Positions 47,780 to 62,200 are shown, numbered from the stretch's first letter. The stretch: DNA of 64,000 bases from Zychaea mexicana (GCF_025766255.1 NW_026516776.1:1-64000), one strand, 5' to 3'. The notes: a model not told the origin generated them from the letters alone. Numbers and translations are program-made.

Positions 47780-49963
47780 TTAAATCAACGCATCAGAACG
47801 TTTAATGACACGCAATGCAGACTTATATGGCTTCATGGTGATACCTGCATTAAAGACGTTTTCGATGTCTGGGTACTTGGGCTTCCCATCTCCATCTACA
47901 GGCGGCTCAATAATGCATTTTGCGTACAATCTGACCCACACATTAAATATTTGTAGTTCAGCCTACATAACCAAAAGAGTCATTATAAGTGATTAGAACA
48001 CTTTTATTTCTCCTTTTAACCAAATTTTATGATGAGTGGACGAGAGATCTTACCAGATACGCGCCGGGACACACCCTCCTATAATATAAATATAGATACA
48101 CATCAGTAACTACGTGGAGCTTACAACGTCGTAGCGATCAAGATCTTTTGAGTATCGTACCTTCCCCAACCAAAATTAAAGTGATCGCGTACATTCGCAG
48201 GCATATTGGCCGACGTATACATTGGTTTGCGATCGCCAAGATAACGCTCCGGCTTGAATTTTTCTGCATCAGGGTAAAACTCTTCGTTCCGATGGAGGCT
48301 ATACATATCACACACAATACTTGCTCCCTTGGGTATAAGATAACCATTGGCTACAACTAAGAAACTTAAAAGTCAATAAAGAGCTCATTTTGGCTTCTTG
48401 AATCTTTACATCACTTACTATCTTGACTCGCTTCATGAGGCAGACCGAAGAAGGTTATTGGTCGGTAGCGCATGCATTCCTTTTGTACAGACACTGAATA
48501 CGGTACGCTGTCTCGATCTTCAAAAGTTGGGAGTCTTCCATGGGTGTGAATGAATTGGTCTATCTCATCGCGCATTCGTTTTTGAACCTCTGGATAACGA
48601 CAAAGAATATTCATTGACCATTCCAGCGAAACCGCTGTGGTGTCTGTGCCTGCAATAATAGCGTCAGCTAATAAAACAATAAAGATGTCAGCTATACTGG
48701 CTATTTGTCCAACTGTCTCCTCATACACTTTTTAACATATATGTGTTGTATCGGTAATGGATACTAACCCATAGTAACAATGACATTATCATAATCATCG
48801 ATTCCTTTCGTTTCCAGCATTGCTTTTGCAAAACATTCAACACCACTGTCGACTGCATCTTGTATATATCGTCTGAACGCGGGATTCCTTTTCTCATAGA
48901 TGAACTTGCGCATATCCTGCTTTCTTCGGAATATGATATCTAGAATAGTCATAATGGGCAAGAATGTGCTAATTTCCTCGGCTGGGGACGACCGCTTTCC
49001 CGTCTGGTTCATAAGAAAACTGACTTCTTTAAAGAGAGGGTCCTCGGTTGACTCAGCTCGACGTCCGAAACAAGTTGTGAACACGACGTTCAGCGATGCG
49101 AAATGAAGCGGATCTGCGACGGCCACTGATCCATCCTTAACAGTAGCGTTGACGAGATGCTCTATCAGTAGCTCGGCCTCAGGTCCATGTAGCTTCTCCA
49201 GCTGATCTCGGTTTCTCGGTGACAAAATAGAGATAGCTACAAAATCAATAGAACCGGAACCAGAATGGGGTGCCTTTAGTGGAAAATATTCGTAGCCATT
49301 TTATGTAAAACGTGCTATTCTACAGTAGCGGGATCGCGATGCTTACTTGCTGACCGTGTCTTTTTCCATTGTGATGACGGATTCGCGCCAGATATACCTT
49401 TATCTTTAAGAGCATGAAAGTCGCAAAGAAAAGTTGTATGAGGTCGTGCCGCAGTGATCGTGGTGTTAACACCGAGAACCTGGTGTGCTAGATGTGGATC
49501 GCTGATGGAGACCCACTCCTTGACTCCCATCCGAACCCTAATGATAGTACCTTTTTTATATTGACAAACGATATAAACGAGACTTTTAATCCAGAAGTCT
49601 TTTCCATATACACTACACAAAACCCAATGTTACCGAGCTCCTTATGCCACTTGTTGAATTGCAAAACTGGTACTTCGCCGAGAGAAAATAGGTGTCCTGT
49701 ATTAATTCAAATTCGTTTAGCTGTCAAAATGGTATGATCATTAATCACAACACTATGCTTGAAGATAGTTCATTTGTACCGAAGTAAGGTATCGCTCCTT
49801 TAGGCGTCGGTATCTCCTTTAAGCCTTCTTTACTGCTATCGCGCTTCAAAGACGATAGTAGTAGCCAAGTAGCGGCAACTGCACCCAGTGTCATTGCAGC
49901 CACACTTCCTGGTGTTTTTGATATGAGCTTAAATGCGCCTGAATCATGCTGTAGTAGGGACAT
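47780..49963 (-). CDS. cytochrome P450, CYP509-like (copy 2)
   Basis: Eight exons (49963-49780, 49696-49634, 49550-49347, 49236-48769, 48667-48419, 48356-48161, 48078-48054, 47962-47780) also give 523 aa. It has an N-terminal membrane anchor with the hinge LKEIPTPKGAIPYFG, I-helix AGTDTT (312-317), KECMRYRP (ExxR), KPERYL and the heme loop FGWGRRVCPGA (Cys458). Exons 2, 3, 4, 5, 7 and 8 have exactly the same length as in copy 1; exons 1 and 6 differ by 3 nt in opposite directions. The pair therefore arose by tandem duplication. Many residues differ (for example HRNEEFYPDAEKF versus HRDEAFYPDGDKF), so the duplication is not recent. A microsomal monooxygenase is inferred; the substrate is unknown. 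Confidence 0.92.
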
Positions 49964-50886
49964 TTTGAAAAACACAAGAAAACGAAGTAAGATAAAGACC
50001 AAAGAGTGTTTATGCCGATATTTATCAGCATGTGAGATACCTATGATTGCGCTATTTTTGTGACCATCATCACAATTACTATCATCGACAACACTACGCC
50101 CATTCGTGTCACTTGCAAATCTGAACTAATAAATATGAGTAGCAAGATATAGAGTCGTCGGCCCTTTTGTTATTACATTCTACTAATACTATACTTGTTT
50201 TGAGCTTTTAAGATTGATGTTCTCGTTATTTTTTCGGTACGCCTTTTGTACGCCTTTTGTATGTCGATTTCTTGACATGCTTTTATATGAGGAGAATGCC
50301 AAGCGTATGCTGCGTACATCCTAACATTTAATTGGCGTGATACCGGCGTGATATTAGAGATCCGGGTGGACGGAGGACGAGGTCATGTTGAACAAAAATG
50401 TCAAGTGTTACGGTTCTATGTTAATGCATTTAAGTCACACTTTCTTTTGTGTGCCATATTTCTTTCCCATATCATGGTTCTAGCTAAACCGATTTGTCTT
50501 TATAATTTTGGAGTGCACAACCAATCGCAAGCGCTTCCTTCTCTTCCACAAGTACTAGAAGTATTGAAAAAATAGGCTTCCTGTCAGCGTATTCTCTTGC
50601 CCTGAATAGCACAGTTGTACGTATGACTTGTTGCTCGGTATACATGCTCAGCTATCGCAACAGAAGCATATGATAAGTTGTTCTCTTTCTCTCTTTCTCT
50701 GTATTCAATTTCACTGGACTGAATCCAGCGGGATTTCTCTTTATGAATAGAAGCACCGGTAAGTAGTAGATGAAAACCCAATACCATAACACACCTTTTC
50801 GAAACTACAGCCAGAATACGATACAAGATTGTTGCGAAGCGTATTACCCGAGTTTAACTTTGTTTATTGTCTGATTGTTTTTAACA
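49964..50886. other. intergenic region between P450 and pectin methylesterase
   Basis: About 0.9 kb. No supported gene; short frames on both strands lack family features. A CTTTCT pyrimidine repeat is at about 50682-50700. Confidence 0.45.
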
Positions 50887-52237
50887 TTAATCCAAATATT
50901 CGGGATCGATCCAGTCGGTTCCCAAGTCCAAATTGTCAAAATAAGTTTTAGCGCTAAGGTATGCTGTAGCCTCCTCTTCAGAGATCTGCTTTGACCATGA
51001 CACGCGGCCAGAAGTATCGGCTCCAGGACCAGTGTTGCCATATTCTGCATAGAAAACATTGTTTTTGAGTTCTTCATCGGAAAAGTTCCAGGCATCCCAA
51101 CCTTCCGGTCTACATTGTTAAAGGATGACAATCAATAAGCAAAACGTAAAGGTAAGTAAGCGCCTTAGCAATCCACCCTCAAAAAAATTTATGGTATTTG
51201 ATAAGCAGCTCAATGTGTATAAAAAAGTACGTACCTGATATGGCCCATGATATTGCTGTGGACGATTATTACACGAGGTCCATTATGCCATGGTCGTCCA
51301 AGGATAGTAGAAGCTTCGTACTCGTCAGGAGAAAGTGGCGAAGAATACGAGTGATCATCTTCTTGACGTTTGTCGTAAATTGAAGAGACAACAGGAGTGA
51401 AGTTTGCCTGGTTGAAAACAAATCCACCAGCAGTATTATCAAGCAGAGTTGAGGCAGCAGTGACAGCACCCTTTCCGCTACATGCCACAGTAGACTTGTA
51501 AACATAGAGATTATACTCTCCGTATAAATAGTCGACAGCTTATTACAAGAGAACGGGAAGAACGAAAAAAACGAGAATGGTATAAGTATGTTATACAATG
51601 TCCGTATCATTTAAGTGATTTTCTCTCTCTCTGTCTTGGTGAGTAAATTTAAGGTCATTTACTTACTGCCTTCAACCCAAGTGTTATACAGGTAGCCGCT
51701 GCCACGAACGAAAAATGCTGTGTCACCAAAACCAACCAGTTTGCAGTTATACATTGCCAAGCGCGCACCATATGTTCGTAAGGCGTTTTGATTGCCTGCT
51801 GCCTCTCCAATACTGTTGATAATTTCAAAGTTGTAGAAAGCAATATTTTCACCGGTACTTTCAATGTAAACTACAGCATAGTTTTCAACGGACTGCTCTA
51901 AGACAACTTGTCCTGATTCCGAGGGCTTGAAAACGATGTTGGGGCGGCTGATAGTGATGTTTTCATTATACGTTCCACTTTCGACTTCAATTATAGCGGA
52001 TGAATCATCGTCAGGGAGTGAATTGATGGCATCTTGAATCTAAAGAGGCTTAATGTTGAGCATAATTACATCGGACACCTCACGGTCTGTGAAATAATAG
52101 AAGGTATGGAGCATCTGCGTTATATGTCTTACCGAATCTCCAAGAGAGACTTTAACAGTAGTACTGGCCGCAAGTATACTAGGCAAGAACCAGCTAGAGA
52201 TGGCTAGTAAAGAGAGAAGATAATGTTTCGAAAGCAT
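50887..52237 (-). CDS. secreted pectin methylesterase (CE8 family)
   Basis: Five exons (52237-52133, 52039-51667, 51538-51517, 51477-51235, 51109-50887) encode 321 aa. An N-terminal signal peptide (about 1-23, ending near SILAAS) directs secretion. The beta-helix enzyme removes methyl groups from pectin. Motifs: ESGTYNENITI, YNCKLVGFGDTAFF with catalytic D141, TVDYLYGDG with D162 (carried by a 22-nt exon), and ILGRPW with R228. The two Gln of the usual oxyanion hole appear replaced (N118 and G140), which is unusual. The C terminus WSKQISEEEATAYLSAKTYF is typical. A plant-litter or plant-infecting lifestyle would fit. Confidence 0.88.
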
Positions 52238-52307
52238 GAGAGCTCAAGTGGGGGTTACTGAGAGTACTAGTAAAACGTCAAAGAAACTGACTGGCGTTGT
52301 TCAGCCT

Positions 52308-52315
52308 ATTTATAT
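52308..52315 (-). promoter_or_regulatory. TATA box of pectin methylesterase
   Basis: TATAAATA on the minus strand, 71 bp before the ATG at 52237. Confidence 0.45.
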
Positions 52316-53290
52316 TGCTTACAAGTTGACTGGGAAAATGAGACTACAATCCGTAATATTACGCCGACTTTCCTAGGCTTACAATATCCCGGGGCTTTCT
52401 AGGATGTACCTTCCGATAATATATGCCTGAAAATGTTACTGATATGTCCGACTCGATAGTAGTGACATAGAAGGGCGAAAAAGAAGATGTCATCTGAGTA
52501 TTTAAAATAACTAATTCGAACAAAACAATTGAAAGAGAGAAAAAATCAGATTTGTTGCACAACACCTCAATTTTGAGTAACATAAAGCAAATATGTAACC
52601 TTCATTTCCTCAACTTCTCATTCAGTAAATATGTACGAGGTCAAAACAGCTTTAGGATTAAAGTTGTAGGAACTCTATTCTAAGATAACAACAATAGAGT
52701 CAAACAAACACATACTGACAAGAAATCGGGCACTTTTTACTACGGTATTCACGGGAGCGTGACAGCAGTGATTTTTGATATACAGTGCTACTACTACAGC
52801 AATAAGAAGCATTTTATTATATGGATTAGTCCGTACTAATAAATTAATCTCCTAATAGCTTTTTGTAACATTGTTTCGGATCTACAAAACAACGGTGCAC
52901 TCTTATGCATATTACCTGTAGTTGATCTATTAAATTGGCAAAAAAAGGTAATTGCCCGATCAGTCTAGCGTAAGCATATTTCACATGGGCATAGAGCCCC
53001 TAATTTAAATAAACATCTATCATACATATTTCACATGCACCGTTTATTACACATATCATTACACTAGTCTATCCTTTCTTTTCTTCAAAACGGAGAAATA
53101 GGAAGAACATATACGGAAAATAATAGCATTGGAATATTAAATCACCATGTATGTGCCATTTTATTTATATTACTGTGTGTGAAAATGTTAAAGGAGACAT
53201 AATATGTAGTACAGAAATGTATTGGCGACAATTGTTTTTACAAAAAAGGAAATAAGGTCAACGATATCAATTTGTTGTAAATGGATGTAA
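52316..53290. other. intergenic region, no gene seen
   Basis: About 1 kb, very AT-rich, between the pectin methylesterase promoter and the 3' end of the SZT2-like gene. No coding frame is supported. Confidence 0.45.
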
Positions 53291-56200
53291 CTATCTGGTA
53301 TATTTCCAGAGACAGTACCCAAGGATCACAGCTAAGTTCCCTATAAACACCTCCTCTGAACGATCCAAAACATGGGTAACTGCTCTAGACTGCTTGCTCT
53401 TTGCGAAAATATGTACTGACGATGATAGGCTTGACGATGATAACGGTTCTACTGTGTCGACAGTAATGATATGAACAAAATACTCTTGTACAGCGCTTGG
53501 ATTGAAAAGTAACAGATGACGTCGCGTTGATGTCGCATTCGACTCCACTAGAATCCTTGATGTGTTTGGATAGAACCGATGGATGGAGTCCAACAAATTA
53601 CTCCAAGACAGTTCAAGTCGCAAAAATTTTTGCAGAGAAGCCTCAGAGGAAACAGCATCTAGTGCATAGAACTCGTCCGCCAACTCGATCAGTGCTTGAA
53701 CATTATCAGCACTTGCGTCTTTTTTTCCAATGGCTTGGTATAGCTGATTCCACATAACATCCTGATGGTATAAGAAAACAGCCTATTTTCATTGTTGTGG
53801 GAAGAAGAAAACCGTTGAAAAATTAATTCAGTTGTGTCTCTTCCTTCTCTGGATGTTTACCTGTTTCATCAAGTCATCAATCCGTTGTCTTGCTCTCAAT
53901 ATAACGTCTCCTAATGTATGTTTCTCAGGTTCTAGTACTTCTTGCAAGGATCCAGATAAGTTTCTCGGTTTGTAACGAGGCGAATGTCGCCACGATTTTT
54001 CTTTTGTCCGGTATATTTCTGGCTCGTGATACGTGACAATAACAAAATATTGCACTGTAACCTTGGAATCGCTGGTTGACGTTGGTGTAGTAGCAATATC
54101 GTGGATCGGTGAATTTGGATAATCGTACCGACCAGGATGACCGTCACTGCCACTGCTGAAATCCCGCTCATAGATATTGTCGGTAATAAGTAGAGTATAT
54201 CGATAACAGCTATTTGAGTTGCCATCACCACTTCCTTTGACGAATGAAGGATCGTCCGATGATACAAAGCATGCCGTAGGGGTGCCGTTCGTGTGGAGTG
54301 ACTCGAATCCATACTTGGAGGCGTTGCGGATGACCATCGGTAGCAAGTTTTTCATATTATCCTCTTCTTCATCGGAAACAAGCTCGTAGAAGCCTCGAAT
54401 GATACGATTTCGAGAGTAGTTGGCTGGCTTATAGTACAATGAGAATGTGTTTTTGATGATACCCAGTAAGTCCACCGAGGACGGAAGCGATGACGCATTA
54501 TCCAGAGATTGCTGGATAAACTTCAAGTTAAAGTCATAGACGAACGAGTTAACATGAATTTTTTGCTTGAAACGGTCACATTCTTCGGTAAAATCCTTGA
54601 AATCAGCTCGTCGCTTCTCGCTACTCTCATGCATATAGGGGGATTGGGTCATCATTAAACGGCCATAGCGACGATGCAAGGTGTATAGAGTCACGGATAC
54701 AAAGACGTCGGTGAGTCGAGCTTCGCACATTATGGTTCCACCGGGGAAAACTTGAAGCAAATAGATGACAGGTGAGTGTACAACAAAGTCATCTGCAACT
54801 TTGTAGCGAGAAAGATACACTCCTTGGTCTTCCTTGCTCGTATTACTGTTTCCAGATACACCATGCACAATGACGTGCATGCCAACGCTCTCCAAATAAG
54901 ACGCGTATTCCGCCATAAATGTTCGTGCCAGTCCTTCGTACCACATCATTGTTTCCTCCATAAGCTGATGCTGCTGAATTGTCTCAATGCTGGTGCTAAA
55001 GATACTCGATCGCTTTGGGTCGATGTCCGAGAAAACCAAAGGCGTTCTGCAAAAATGCAACAGCCGCGATGATTTTAGAATGAGTCGGAGCTCGGTTACT
55101 GACATCATTTCCGAAGCATTTTCGCGTTCTTTTGTTGTTTCTGATGGTTGCATTGTAGAGTAGCGACTCGCCCATTTAATGTATACATTAAATGCCTTGT
55201 CGTGTGCTGCACGCAACTGTGAGTGTCTCATAAATGTGCTGAGGAAAGGTGTGCCGTGCTGCGTCAAATAGTCAAGTTGCTGTTCCTCTTCTGCTGCTGC
55301 TGCTTCTGTGATGGGATGGTCTGGCAGTGTTGTATACGCATCACGCAACGCAGTATTACAGTCCTTTAACAATTTGTTGGATGACGGATGGAATGTTACG
55401 GCTCCAGATATCAGCGTCGAAATCTTCGGATTAGAGAGACGCGTTGCGCTGGAAGTGGTGGATAATGAAGGACGTCCAGGATGCTCTGTAGCAGAATAAC
55501 TGTTTAGATGAGGTGTATTCGTTACCAAGTTTTTCAGTATTTCTACACCAAAAGTGGAGTCGTCCTCTGTAACAGAGGTCACAAAAGATCTTGCATCGTT
55601 GCATATGGTGCCAAGCGTTTCTGAATGCTGGAAGAGGCCCAACTTTTGGTGCACAACGTTTTGTAACATGCGGACACGGTTGCCTTGCTGAGCGACTGTC
55701 TGCTCGATCGCTAGAGTGAGCTGGTCGACAAACGTTCTTGCGTAATTATAAGTGTACAGTGTGATGTTCCCAGCGTCGAGGAGCACCAAGTGGAAAGCGC
55801 GACGGTGAGTGGCGTCTTTGTGCGATCCAGACTTTGGCTGCTGTTGCTGTTGTAGTAGCTTACTTATCGGGTTTTTGTTACTGCTGTTGTTATTGTTGAC
55901 AACATTCGAGGACGCAATTGATTCATGGCGGCTGTGTGCACTGTTTTGATCTGCCCTTAATATCGTCGCTACAGTATCACCGCGGTTTGGTGGGTCGTCA
56001 GTGATACTGGTAAATTCTGGCTGCTTGGTTGATGTACTGTAATAATGTTTGCATCCAGAAAGTTCATGAAGACCGCTAATGATTGAGTATCGGATGTTCT
56101 TTTGTGGTTGCATCATGGCTTGCGCTTGGTGGTTGAGCTCTGTTTCTGTGTAGCAAGCTCTATATATATTGGTCTGGTTGCCTAATAGCTGGTGATGATA

Positions 56201-59200
56201 GTCATCACTGGTTGGACTTTGTATTCCAATAACTGACTTGCTATTCGGATTCAGATCTACAAAGTCAGCATTCAGTTGCTGGACAACTTGGCTCAGGCAC
56301 CAAGGCTGTAACTTGATCGAGCGAGAGGCCATGTGTACACTTGGATTACTCCAGTGATACGCGCCATCAAAGACCTTAACAAATGATGAAAGTAAAGCGC
56401 TTAGTGCCGCGTCGCTAATAGCAAGATCGGACGATCCTCCGTCACCTGACACTGATGTAGTCGCTGTAGTTGTCGTTGGCATTGCGCTAGACACCGCTCG
56501 TTCAATGATATAGTCACATATGCTTTGTCGAAAGCTCTTATGGATATGGTCGTAGAGCGCTCCGGCGTCAACTTGGCCAACTGTCCAAATATCAACTGAG
56601 AGGGTAGTGCCACGCTGTTGTTGTTGTTGCTGATGTTGCTGTTCGCTAGCGACGCATGCAGATTTGGATGCAAAACTGGATAGCAAACTCCAAGGCATTG
56701 CTGAGTCCTGTCCGTCCGTACTATCCGACGGATTTTGGAAATCTTCTTCCTGCGACCATGATGACTCGCTGAAAGAGAGAATGACTCCAGCCACACCTTG
56801 TCCAATGCTTAGCTCGAGATCTGTGCATACACCAGGCGTACGATTGATACAGCTATAGTAGAAGCATAACTCTTCCACTACTGGATTATCGACATTACTT
56901 TCCTTCCTGTTGATGTACACGGGCCGTGTTAGTATAAACGACGCTATTCTTTCATCGTATAAACATTGTTTATCCTTACTGCATGAAAAAGGGTCCTTTG
57001 CCAAAGCTCAAGTTGCTGTAGTGTTGACGGAGCCGATAGTTTTTGAGTGCAGAAGTCAGCCCGTTGCCTGTGAGAACACGAATGGAATTCGTCAAGACAC
57101 TCTCGCGCAAGAGCCGAGAAAATTGCTGAACATCAATAACATCCACGGGTACTTGCAAGCTTTCATGTACCATTGGAGCTTTATCCACTGGAAGGATAAA
57201 GTCAATATCCTACATTTTAAAACAACAGTACCTTAAGTATAATTGCAACAGAAGGCAAGATCATGTCCCATATAAGACTTACTGCGCGAGATAGTTTGGA
57301 ACCAGGATTTCGAAGCAAGAATTGCTGCACTTCTTTAAGTGTGACATGGGACATTAAGCGATTCTCGAGTAAATCGACCAGTTCGTCGGAGATCCAGTTG
57401 GGCAAATCCACACCGTACACTTCAAGCACAAGCTCACGCGATTCAGATGTGCGTGCTGTCTTTCGCGGTTCCGGAGATAGCTGAATGCTGTTCGTGCTAT
57501 GCACTTTACCACCAGGGCTCGACCGTGGACTTGTCCGACGACTACTGTTGTTTGTTGTGATTGTACCAGCTACGGCAGAACCATCATGCTGAGGCTGGGA
57601 GTATGCTGCTGTTGTCGGCTGTGCGGATTGTGTACGGGAATGATGTGAGAACGCCATCATTGGTGGATCATTTATACCCATGGCGAGTAATGAATTATGG
57701 GGTGAAGTGGCTCGAATCGACTGTTGCTGCTGTTGCTGACCATCATCCGTAGCAGCAGAAGGATAATCAATACTGCTTTCCGCGTAACAGTGGTTGATCA
57801 CCGTATTTTCGCGCAATGTGCAATAGATAACAGTATCATCGCGCATACAGACAAAAATGTTTGGTCTATTTCGCACCTTAAAATGTCGCAAGACATCGGA
57901 AGAAAGCGCGTTGAGAGCAATATTGGGTTGCAGTCTCCAATGGAGAGGGAATCGCCAAGTAAAGATAATATCGCAGGCAAACTGGCCAGGTTGAAACTTT
58001 TTGGGTGGTGTAAAAGAGGTTTCTTCACCAGATGTTGAAAGCATCTCGACCAAGTTTCCTCCTGTGGTATTCCTTAGTTTTGATCTGTCGCTGTTGCTGT
58101 TGCGATTGTTGCCGTTGCTGTCGTCCGACGATTCGTCTGTTGATATTTCGTTTGGATTATTCGCTGCCGAGCCTTCATTCGCTAGCAGATATTTGCTAAA
58201 AAGTGTTTCGCCTGGTGTCAATCTCTTATTTTTCCATACACACGTTGTCACTTTCTATTCATTTTTGCTAACCTGCACACACGCGTAGCATTCAGATGCT
58301 GCAAGAGCACCAGCTTGTTTGTCCGCTCAATAGCATCATTGATCATAACTTTGGTCATCCGTACGATCTCTGAACGGTTGACAGATTGCGGCATCTTCGA
58401 GTAAAAGTATATTTGAATAGTCTGCGAACGAGGGATTATCAAAAGCCAATAAAGCTGCTGGTAAGCCTGCCTATCCGCGACATTGCTTGCTGCCATAGAA
58501 TCTTCCTCGTCCGAGAACACATCTGGCTCCATAATACTGATGCCCAAACCTTCGCAAAAGTCATCATTCTGCGACCCACCCTGCTGCTGCTGTTGTTGCT
58601 GATGCGTTGGTTGTTGTTGAGGAATAAACGGATGATGGTGTTCTTTGTCAGCATCAACCTCAATACCAAGGTCCGTATAAAAGTCAGCACCCTCGTGATT
58701 ATTGCTCATGGTTTCGGATCGATTAAAGTAGCTTTCACCGGTATCAAATATGTCGCCATATTCCTTGTGATCGGTGGCATAGAAGCAATCACCTACACGA
58801 ACCAGTTTGTATGGCGTCATCGTGTTCCGCTCGAGTTGCTCGAGAAAGACGCGTCGACTCATATGTCGGTCCTTGACAAATACCAAGGGAATGACCATCG
58901 TGGTAGGAAAATCCACAAACGGGTTCTTCTTCATGAGATGGCTTTGAATGTATCGCACAACAACGTCAGTGACAGGGCCAGCTCGCAGTAGTCCGTGCAT
59001 CACTTCCTCGGTCAAAAGCCAGGTCAATCGTGCTTTTGTTTCAATCAGGGCGCCTTGCTTTTCTTCGCTTAAGCCAGAGAGTGCTTCACGATATTCACCT
59101 TCGTTGTCAAAGAATGATCTATGCGAGTTGGTAGTTGCCCCAATTTTCTTTTAGTCCATTTGAAAAGATCATCAGAGAGAGAGAGAGAGAGTAGAAAATA

Positions 59201-62200
59201 AAGAGAGCACGAGACTTGTACATGTATGGATACTTTACGATTGATGATGCACAGGGCTTTCTGCTGGACAGCCATGAACGTGTCGAGGTTGAATCGCTGG
59301 TGCATACTTGGTCTGTGGGATTGTCATACAAACGAGCCGAACAGTAGCTGATGATTTATCCACAGACGCTACTGGCGACTCCATGGAGCCAATATCGACA
59401 GGCTCGTAATTGAATGGTTGACCTTTATGTTGCCCTTCATAAGATGTTGGCAAATATTCCAGCGGGAGCGTTGTGCTTGCAGCATGTTTCGGGCTCTGCA
59501 ACGTGTACTCGAGTCGGATGAACAGGGGACATTGAGCAGAGACGACAATATCAGCTAACCTTGTCAACTTGTTTCCAGTCTCTGCTTTGTGATGTCCGAT
59601 CTTAACATGAGCTGGGCGATAGCAATAAATGAATTGCCGCTTTTTCTTGGAGTACATGACTGGCTCAAAGTAATGCTCAAGGACGGAGCTAAACCGCTGC
59701 TGAGCAGAATTCCACTCCTCTACACTGTAAAACGAAGCTTGATCGATTTATATCATAGATCGTTTCCATGGTATTTAAACTTATATATATAGCGTGTTGT
59801 TTACCTTGTTCTCCCATGCCGTTTCAGCAATGTTTGCACATTGAGATACCCAGTAAGATCAATATCAAGCACAGTCTCCTCGCAAATATCCAACACCTTG
59901 TCAAAGTCATGGTCAGCAATCACACTGCCGAACAAGAGCGATGAGTAGATGGATTTTGCATAGCAGCTCGAATAAATATCAGTGATATCTTGCAAAAGCC
60001 GGGACTTGAAATCCGAAAGCACCACTTGTTGCTGATCTTCGCCCTCGCCGGCATTCATGCTGTTGTTGTTGCATTGATAGTAACCGTTCGTAAGATGTGG
60101 TGATAAGATTGATTCTTTGATGGATGAAAAATCAATCTCTCTGAACGTGTATCCCTTGCTATCGTTGTTACTGCTATTGTCCTCTTCGTCATAACAATGA
60201 TCACCACCGCGAGCTGTCGTAGTCGATGATGGCGTCTGGCGATGACATTCAAATAAAAGAAATCCAAGATGATAATGATCGGTAAAAAGCGGATCGTCAG
60301 CTCGTTTGGTAGCTGTTCCATGGATGAGCGTTGCAAGAGACGGTGTAAGAACGACGATAAATGTGCTAGGGTTGAAGATTTTGACAAAGCACTGCATATC
60401 GGTAACTCGTCGTAACAGACGCAATGTGCTTTCTGATGCATGTGTGTCTTGACACCCAAGTATTTCGCGGAAAAACGTGGACCAAAAACTGTCATGTGTC
60501 GCCGTCAAGGGCGATTTCGTGTCCATCTCGCAGTCAGACAGTACGCGCAGATACTGCTGAAAATAATAATGGGTCAAAGCTACATCACGATAAGGAGCAG
60601 ATAAGTCGGACAGGGCTTCTCTGAATAAAAGAAAATCGTGATCAGGCCGTGGACATTGACATGTTGAGCTTTGATTGCTGTAGCTGTAGCTACCGCCTCG
60701 AACAAGACTAATAGATGGTGACGCAATGGTGGTATTATTGCTTGAACCATGCCAGCTTCTCGAATGGCTCTCTTCTATCTTGGGTCTGCTGTTAGCCGGT
60801 GGTGCCACCAAAGGCAAGTACCGTTCAGTCTGCAACCAGACGACGGCCATGTCCCTCTTTTGTGCTTCGGCAATAATATCCGACGCAGCAGTACCCTCGT
60901 CGTTATAGGTAGGTGGCATTAACGCGCCACGCATGTTCACGATATTATTGCTGGTGCCTACAAGCTGTTGTGGACACGGATACACAGCAATCGAGAACGC
61001 ACTCAGACGGAGGACGGATGTTATATCAATCACCATGCTCTTTTTTATGTGATGAATACCGAGCAGGTCATCATCCAGATGCAATACATCCGCTCTACTG
61101 GCACTCAGCGACGATGATGGAGGCGAAATACCACGTTGTTGTTGGTATCCGGCGACAAATGTCCAGTCAAACGTAACAAGTTTGGACATGATTTTTCTAT
61201 CGTGGTGAAACAGTCGTCGTTGCTCTGTTTGCACAATGTCCCGGTCAATGCGGTGCACGTCTCGAGTCACGGGCTCTAGCCACAGCTCTGTCGTCAACGT
61301 TTGCTTGGATGAATTACGCCAAATGAAATACTGGGCTGAGCGATCAGGTGCACGATCTTGAAACTCCTTGTAAAAGTGGCATGCATTCTCGCTAAACGAT
61401 ATCAATACGTAACCCTAGAAAATAAAAAAGAGTCGATGCGTTTTAAGTAATGCTTTCAGAGAAAAAAGCATGAAAATGCAACAATCATTTATCACACGCA
61501 TACCTCCTTAAGTCTAACGTGACATAATCGCTCAAACGCAAGATCATGGAGTGGGTGTAAGCCATAGAAATCACTTGCATCAACAGTTGTCGTCGTCACC
61601 TTGGCATCCCATATCCATCGTTGGCGACGCAGATAGTTGCGTACAATGTACTCTCCGGCTAGCAGTGTTGCTGTCGTAGGTCTCCTTCGATCATAGCCGT
61701 CTTCGCGCTCCTTGGGAACACCAAAATAATGCTCTGGATCGCGCATTAACAAACCAAAAAGTGGACGTTTGGCTACTTCAATCTTGGCCATATTCGGACG
61801 AGTACCACTATCACCGCCTACGTTATTATTTAGAGGATGTTGGCCGATTTCAAGATCTGCAAGAATTTGCCCTTCGTCCAACTCAATTCGCGTGCTCAGC
61901 ATATGCATCAAATCATCCATGATACGCGATCGCATTTCGAGAGGTGTGTTAAAGAACCGTGCATCAACATGGATTGTCCGAAGGTTCTCGTGCGTGATTT
62001 GTATTTCGTAAAGTCGACAGTAATTGCCATTATTGCTGCAATTGCTTGCTTGTTGCTGTTGGCTTGTCGAATGATTGGAAGAAGGTGAAGGGAAGAATAT
62101 CTTGACGAATGTGCCTCTACTGCTGACGAAGTCGGTCATCTTGGAAAGTAAATCATACAATCGATCCAATATAGTGGATATCACGGCGTCTTCAGCTGAC

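Noticed and set aside
58255..58272. 18-nt intron in the SZT2-like gene
   Set aside because: Too short and out of phase; the acceptor at 58223 gives a 50-nt intron and the correct frame.
58386..58991. Plus-strand frame of 201 codons
   Set aside because: Antisense to the SZT2-like exon 59118-58273; no family features.
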